Assembly (NCBI GenBank): GCA_012719175.1
Contig: JAAYAX010000013.1
Coordinates: 124,001 to 188,000, forward strand
Direction of reading: 5' to 3'
Length of the DNA: 64,000 bases
From: Methanomassiliicoccus sp.
GTDB lineage: Archaea > Thermoplasmatota > Thermoplasmata > Methanomassiliicoccales > Methanomassiliicoccaceae
Shown: piece after piece, positions 60,285 through 64,000 of the stretch
How positions within the stretch are numbered: the stretch's first letter is position 1
How the letters are laid out: the number at the start of each line of letters is the position of its first letter
Notes under the pieces: generated by a model
The model's input: the letters and a program-made list of their open reading frames with translations, nothing else
Databases searched by the model: none
What the model was told of the DNA's origin: nothing
Made by a program: the position numbers and the translations under genes

Positions 60285-60695
60285 ACGGACCTCCAACGAA
60301 AGTCATATTTTTTGGAGATAGAATGGTCGTTCAATGACTTGAATGGGACGACTGATCGTACGATTATTCATCGTCATCCATTCAGAGTGAAGAGTGATAG
60401 GACAAAACAAGAACCATTTAAGGGGCCTTTTATTCTTTCTTTTGTAAAAATTATATAAAAAAAGATACACTCTATCGACCTTCTCAGGAGCGATTGATGA
60501 GTTGGTAGAAGTACCAAGATCCCCAGGGGATGGTCGAAAAAATCGCTCAATATGTTCTGGCAATTAGGCATCACCAGGCCGTCGAATGGTTTTAGTGTCG
60601 GGGAGAAATACGACAGTAATGGGAGCCGCAGCTTTAACTGTCAGTACTGGATGGCCTATGGGAATGCCGATCTGAAAGGGGGGATCGGTCCCAGA
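60285..60695. other. Gene-free stretch, about 410 bp
   Basis: An AT-rich first half (60300-60480) contains the glycerol dehydrogenase promoter region; short frames there have no support. Nothing else is recognised. Confidence 0.4.
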
Positions 60696-62000
60696 TCAAG
60701 GTCCGGCCTTCCTCCTAAAAAATAATATCGCCCCCGTACCGATAACGGCCCCCAATCCAACGAACAGGATGATCGGAACGGTGTAGTCCACCGGCTTATC
60801 AGATGAGGTCGACCCACCGGAATCGGGCAAAGTAATTGTAAGCGGTTCGCTCTGGCTCCCCTCTCCAGAAGCGAAGACCGCGCTCACCTGATAGGTATAG
60901 CTTTCTCCGGCCGTCACATTGCTGTCAATGAATCCCAGGGATGAGGTTGAGTATGTACGGTTCGTGCTTCCGGGGCTGCTTCGGTAGATCCGGTATTCTG
61001 TGATAGAAATGGCCGATGTGCTATCGATCTTTGCACGAGAAGAGACGAGATCTTCGGACGTCAGCGGCAGGAAGCCATTCTCCTCGGCGATCCTCTGTCC
61101 CCTTTCTGAGCTAAGCACATAATCGACCCATGTCCCTAAGACCCCAGTGGGAGCACCGTTGATGTAGAGATAGTAGTTCCTGGCCAGTCGGTAGGAGGAA
61201 TTATAGGCGGCTGCGTAGTCGAGTGGCGAAATAGCTGGGCTATCTGGTGTAGAGCGAACGCTCACAATGTCAACTCCAGACGTTCTTTCCAGGTAGCCAG
61301 TGCGGATGATACCTACACCACCGATGGAGCCAGCAACCTCACCGGCACAGGTCAAACTGTCGTTCACGAATTGAACAGAAGGTGAGAAGACGCTTCCTAC
61401 CATCAACGAATTGTTGAAGAACAGGTAGGGCGGCCCGCCCGGTCCAGGCATGAAAGGCTGTACCGCCAGATCGTTGCCGCCCACATCCTTCCAGTTGACC
61501 ACGCTGCCGTTGTATAAAGCTTTCAGCTGGTCCGCAGTAAGTTCAGTGATGCCCGTCCCCGGGTGTACAATAACGGCACTGCTCTCCACCGCCACCTTGA
61601 TCTCGGTAACGTTAAGGCCGACCAAACTCGCATTCTGAGCCTCACTCACGGTGATCTTCCTCGAGGCCATGGCCACATCGGAGTGCTTCGCGATCCATTC
61701 GGAGAACGCAATATTGTTCCCTCCACCTTTTAGGTTAATCATAATAGTTGGATACACTAGGGTGAAGGAGCCATTGATGGCGGACATCATGACGAATGAT
61801 GAGTCACAGCCGGTCTGATTTATCATGCCGGCCGAGGTGGAAGGAGCGTTCCAGGTTAAATTGATACTATCACCAGCCAACGAGGCCGAGGCACCGACCG
61901 GAGCTGGAAGGGGCATGTTACCTTCGCCTAGCATTGGCATTGTTGTCATCAGCATCAAAAACGCTATGCTGATCACAGCTAGCATCACCCGTCCCTTCAT
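60696..62000 (-). CDS. PstS-like phosphate-binding-protein domain nested inside an anchored Fn3 domain
   Basis: Numbered from ATG 62000 (434 aa). Signal peptide 1-27. Residues 33-60 are the first strands of a fibronectin type III domain (PAPVGASASLAGDSINLTWNAP). Residues 61-330 form a PstS-type substrate-binding domain: INLKGGGNNIAFSEW, VAMASRKI, IKVAVESSAVIVHPGTG, LTADQLKALYNGSVVNWKDVGG and GTWVDYVLSSERGQRIAEENGFLPL. Residues 331-392 resume the Fn3 domain (ISITEYRIYRSSPG...YQVSAV). A TM helix and RRKAGP tail follow. It could capture phosphate or another oxyanion at the membrane. No PstCAB permease is nearby. Confidence 0.8.
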   Translation of the reverse strand: MKGRVMLAVISIAFLMLMTTMPMLGEGNMPLPAPVGASASLAGDSINLTWNAPSTSAGMINQTGCDSSFVMMSAINGSFTLVYPTIMINLKGGGNNIAFSEWIAKHSDVAMASRKITVSEAQNASLVGLNVTEIKVAVESSAVIVHPGTGITELTADQLKALYNGSVVNWKDVGGNDLAVQPFMPGPGGPPYLFFNNSLMVGSVFSPSVQFVNDSLTCAGEVAGSIGGVGIIRTGYLERTSGVDIVSVRSTPDSPAISPLDYAAAYNSSYRLARNYYLYINGAPTGVLGTWVDYVLSSERGQRIAEENGFLPLTSEDLVSSRAKIDSTSAISITEYRIYRSSPGSTNRTYSTSSLGFIDSNVTAGESYTYQVSAVFASGEGSQSEPLTITLPDSGGSTSSDKPVDYTVPIILFVGLGAVIGTGAILFFRRKAGP

Positions 62001-62030
62001 AGCTCTCCCATACCAAGCGAATGATGTCAA

Positions 62031-62450
62031 GTGGCAGTATAATAAGGTGAAGAAAATCGGGGCTATAGGTCCGTTACATTCTGGGCCTGTCCATACATAT
62101 CTCTCGCTATCTCAGCATTGTTTAGACGTGGTCGTTTGAATTTTTACCATGATGTCCATTGTACGGAGCATCAGGGGATGAAAGACCATCAAGCGGGGAG
62201 ATTCGTTCTGCTGTGGGTACAGGTGTTGTTGGAAAAGGAGGTGCACACGAGGAGTGGGACGCCTTTTTTCATTTTTTATAGGCGATGATATGTTTCGTTC
62301 CGTGCCAATGCAAGATCTGCGACTGGTCGTTGTCTTTATTCGAATGGACACCAGAGCTTAGTGAGATGGGGCGCTCTGCAACAGCTATATAGAACGGGAG
62401 CTCACTTAGTATCAATTTAGAAAATTTAAGGGGGGATTCATAGGTCTGAA
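62031..62450. other. Divergent promoter region, no gene
   Basis: TATA-like elements occur near 62033-62046 (minus, TTATTATACTG) for the PstS-like gene and near 62384-62393 (plus, GCTATATAGA) for the DUF6325-like gene. No open frame is convincing. Confidence 0.4.
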
Positions 62451-62900
62451 GTGAAGCAGTCTGAGCTAATAGGTCCTATCGATTACTTGGTAGTGATGTT
62501 TCCGGGGAACCAATTCAACGGTAAGATCGCGCCAGAATTGTCCAAGCTGGAAAAGGATGGCATCATCAGGGTGATCGATCTCATCTTCATCACCAAGGAT
62601 GGGGAGGGTAACGTGGGTACTATGGAGATCAGGAACCTTGGCGGTGAGGTGGGAGATTCGTTCAAGTGCTTCTCCCACAATCTCAAGGAATGGCTGTCGT
62701 TGGACGACATTGAATCGATCGCCGATGGGCTACCGTTAAACACCTCAGGGGTAGCGATGCTCTTTGAGAACCTTTGGGCTGTGAGGCTTAAGGGGGCGGC
62801 CATGGATGCCGGCGCACAGGTCCTCGCCCAGGGTCGCATTCCTCATGATATAGTGGTAGAGGCTATGAAAGAACGGATCACTGAGGAGGTAATCAGATGA
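62451..62900 (+). CDS. DUF6325-like protein
   Basis: The 149-aa protein begins with a GTG and reads IGPIDYLVVMFPGNQFNGKIAPELSKLEKDGIIRVIDLIFITKDGEGNV, then AVRLKGAAMDAGAQVLAQGRIPHDIVVEAMKERI. This layout matches DUF6325/DUF1269-type small proteins, often found with stress or membrane-linked partners, whose function is unknown. It shares 4 nt with the next gene (ATGA overlap 62897-62900), a SHOCT protein, so they form a translationally coupled pair. Confidence 0.75.
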   Translation: MKQSELIGPIDYLVVMFPGNQFNGKIAPELSKLEKDGIIRVIDLIFITKDGEGNVGTMEIRNLGGEVGDSFKCFSHNLKEWLSLDDIESIADGLPLNTSGVAMLFENLWAVRLKGAAMDAGAQVLAQGRIPHDIVVEAMKERITEEVIR

Positions 62901-63208
62901 GAGGAAGAGGAGTCGCACTATTGATTGGAATGAAGGCAGGACAGTCCAAGGCCCAGCAGCAAGTGGCCGCACAAGAGCAGGCCAAACAGGCCCAGCAACA
63001 GGCGTACGAGAAGGGTGCTCAGGATGCCCAGGCACAAGCACAGCAGGCATCCGCTCCTGCCCCCGTGCCATCGCCTGCACCAACCGGACCATCCGCTGCA
63101 GGAGGAGACCTCACCGCACAGCTTCAGAACCTTGCTAACCTGCACGCTCAGGGCATATTGAGCGATGAGGAGTTCGCCGCAGCCAAGAAGAAGTTGCTGT
63201 CGGGCTGA
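62897..63208 (+). CDS. SHOCT-domain small protein (103 aa)
   Basis: A short leader (MRGRGVALLIGMKAGQSKAQ) is followed by a Gln/Ala-rich coiled segment and a Pro/Ala linker (SAPAPVPSPAP...), then a C-terminal SHOCT helix pair: LQNLANLHAQGILSDEEFAAAKKKLLSG. SHOCT domains are short C-terminal oligomerisation modules. The ATG overlaps the TGA of the DUF6325-like gene. In other genomes similar partners are paired, which suggests a joint role, but the activity is unknown. Confidence 0.82.
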   Translation: MRGRGVALLIGMKAGQSKAQQQVAAQEQAKQAQQQAYEKGAQDAQAQAQQASAPAPVPSPAPTGPSAAGGDLTAQLQNLANLHAQGILSDEEFAAAKKKLLSG

Positions 63209-63389
63209 GGGGTTAATGTAAAAAAGCGCTCGGCCGGCCGCCTTTTGATGGGGCGAACCGGTTAGAGAATTGAAAGAAGTTCAGCGCCTATAGCTGAGCT
63301 TATATCCTATCAGGGTTGGCAAGTAGAGTCGGGTCGATCCCTCATCGGGGTGAGCGCTTATTCAGCACTTTCACCGATCAGGACAGACA

Positions 63390-64000
63390 TCACAAGTTTT
63401 TCCGATCTCTGAGGACTGGGTCATCGGGCTCGCCCGCAGGCGTGTCAGCATTGTTCGCCCGCAGGAGATGTTCGATGCGCTCCAGCCTGTCAAGTATTTT
63501 CTCCTCCTTGTCCTCAAGATCCTGTAACCTTTTATCCAAATCGCATAATCTTAAATTGTCCTCTGTTGTAATGACGGATCCTTCGGTCCTCACCGTAGCC
63601 CTGCGATAGATCAACCGATGGGCAAAATACCCCGCTATCGTGGCGTAGATGCCAACACCAGTGGTCATGAGCACTATTCCCACGAAGCGTCCGCCAGCGG
63701 TCGTAGGATACATATCTCCGTAGCCTACTGATGATATGGTCACATAGGCCCACCACAGTGCGTCCTGTGCTGACTTGATGATGGGATCTGAGGACCGGCC
63801 TTCAAAGTACATTATCGAAACTGCACAGGTCTCCAGGATAACGATCACCAGGAATACCGCGATGAACAGGGTGAATTCGGCACCCTCCCTCTTCACGTCT
63901 TCCCTGACACGGTCGAATCGGAGGTGGTGGAGGGTCAGATATGCCCTTAACCCCCTAAACAACCACGAGATCTGGATGAATGGAATGCATGCCAAAAGGT
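63390..64000 (-). CDS. Potassium channel protein, N-terminus cut by window edge
   Basis: The visible 200 residues include the end of a voltage-sensor-like region (FIQISWLFRGLRAYLTLHHLRFD, with spaced Arg), two TM helices around a pore loop with the selectivity filter TISSVGYGDMYP, and a cytosolic C-terminus with a coiled coil (LCDLDKRLQDLEDKEEKILDRLERIEHLL). It is therefore a Kv-like K+ channel with six TMs, of which S1-S3 lie beyond the right edge. The frame is open to the last base. The coiled coil suggests tetramer assembly. Confidence 0.85.
   Translation of the reverse strand, partial: LLACIPFIQISWLFRGLRAYLTLHHLRFDRVREDVKREGAEFTLFIAVFLVIVILETCAVSIMYFEGRSSDPIIKSAQDALWWAYVTISSVGYGDMYPTTAGGRFVGIVLMTTGVGIYATIAGYFAHRLIYRRATVRTEGSVITTEDNLRLCDLDKRLQDLEDKEEKILDRLERIEHLLRANNADTPAGEPDDPVLRDRKNL

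Overview
The window is archaeal chromosomal DNA of roughly 55-58% G+C, densely coded on both strands, most likely from a member of the Thermoplasmata/Thermoplasmatota. This placement is inference from gene content; there is no rRNA or other marker here. The signs are a GHMP-type mevalonate kinase (archaeal isoprenoid pathway), a TrmB-family regulator, an archaeal type IV pilin with a class III signal, an F420-dependent NADP reductase, a heliorhodopsin, many surface proteins with an N-terminal signal peptide and a C-terminal TM plus Lys/Arg tail, and TATA-like boxes about 24-33 nt upstream of many start codons (leaderless or near-leaderless transcription). Genes inside operons use Shine-Dalgarno motifs, often with GTG or TTG starts. 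I saw no tRNA, rRNA, CRISPR array or intact insertion sequence.

Layout. 1-6.8 kb: mevalonate kinase (cut by the left edge), small hypotheticals, an MFS transporter, a class I/II aminotransferase, a membrane protein with a Vps62-like ectodomain. 7-10.3 kb: a 49-aa Lys-rich protein, a large surface protein with its terminator, a mini surface protein, and a frameshifted small membrane gene. 10.3-19.1 kb: TrmB regulator divergent from an MMPL/RND exporter, a conserved-TM-helix channel-like protein, PPK2, a SOUL / thiouracil-desulfurase / DUF1722 cluster, and a heliorhodopsin. 19.5-31.9 kb: a second copy of the large surface protein family, redox proteins (F420:NADP reductase, glutaredoxin), DUF2284, homospermidine synthase, GYD protein, a caspase/legumain-like protein, a DUF3795 protein, a flippase, cupin, SDR and universal stress protein. 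32-40 kb: acyl-CoA synthetase, zinc ribbon, heterodimeric ABC exporter, pilin, a secreted superoxide-reductase-like/Fn3 fusion, DUF420 membrane protein.

40.1-46.9 kb is the most unusual segment. A remnant of a RecA/Rad55-like ATPase is followed by a minus-strand trio: a seven-bladed lectin-like propeller fused to an AvrRpt2-type (C70) papain-like peptidase, a 202-aa unknown protein 11 nt behind it, and a 1349-aa protein combining a LamG-like domain, a collagen-like Gly-rich stretch, two TIG domains and a second papain-like Cys/His/Asp domain. None has a recognisable signal peptide. This looks like a secreted effector, toxin or scavenging cassette of bacterial style in an archaeon, and is the best candidate for an undescribed system.

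47-64 kb: zinc ribbon, nitroreductase, MFS transporter, a 1005-aa FtsX-type permease without an ATPase beside it, a PEP-synthase-like phosphotransferase convergent with a PlsY-like membrane protein, a second and unrelated seven-repeat propeller with Fn3 domains and an anchor, glycerol dehydrogenase, a PstS-like domain nested inside an Fn3 domain, a DUF6325-like/SHOCT pair, and a K+ channel cut by the right edge.
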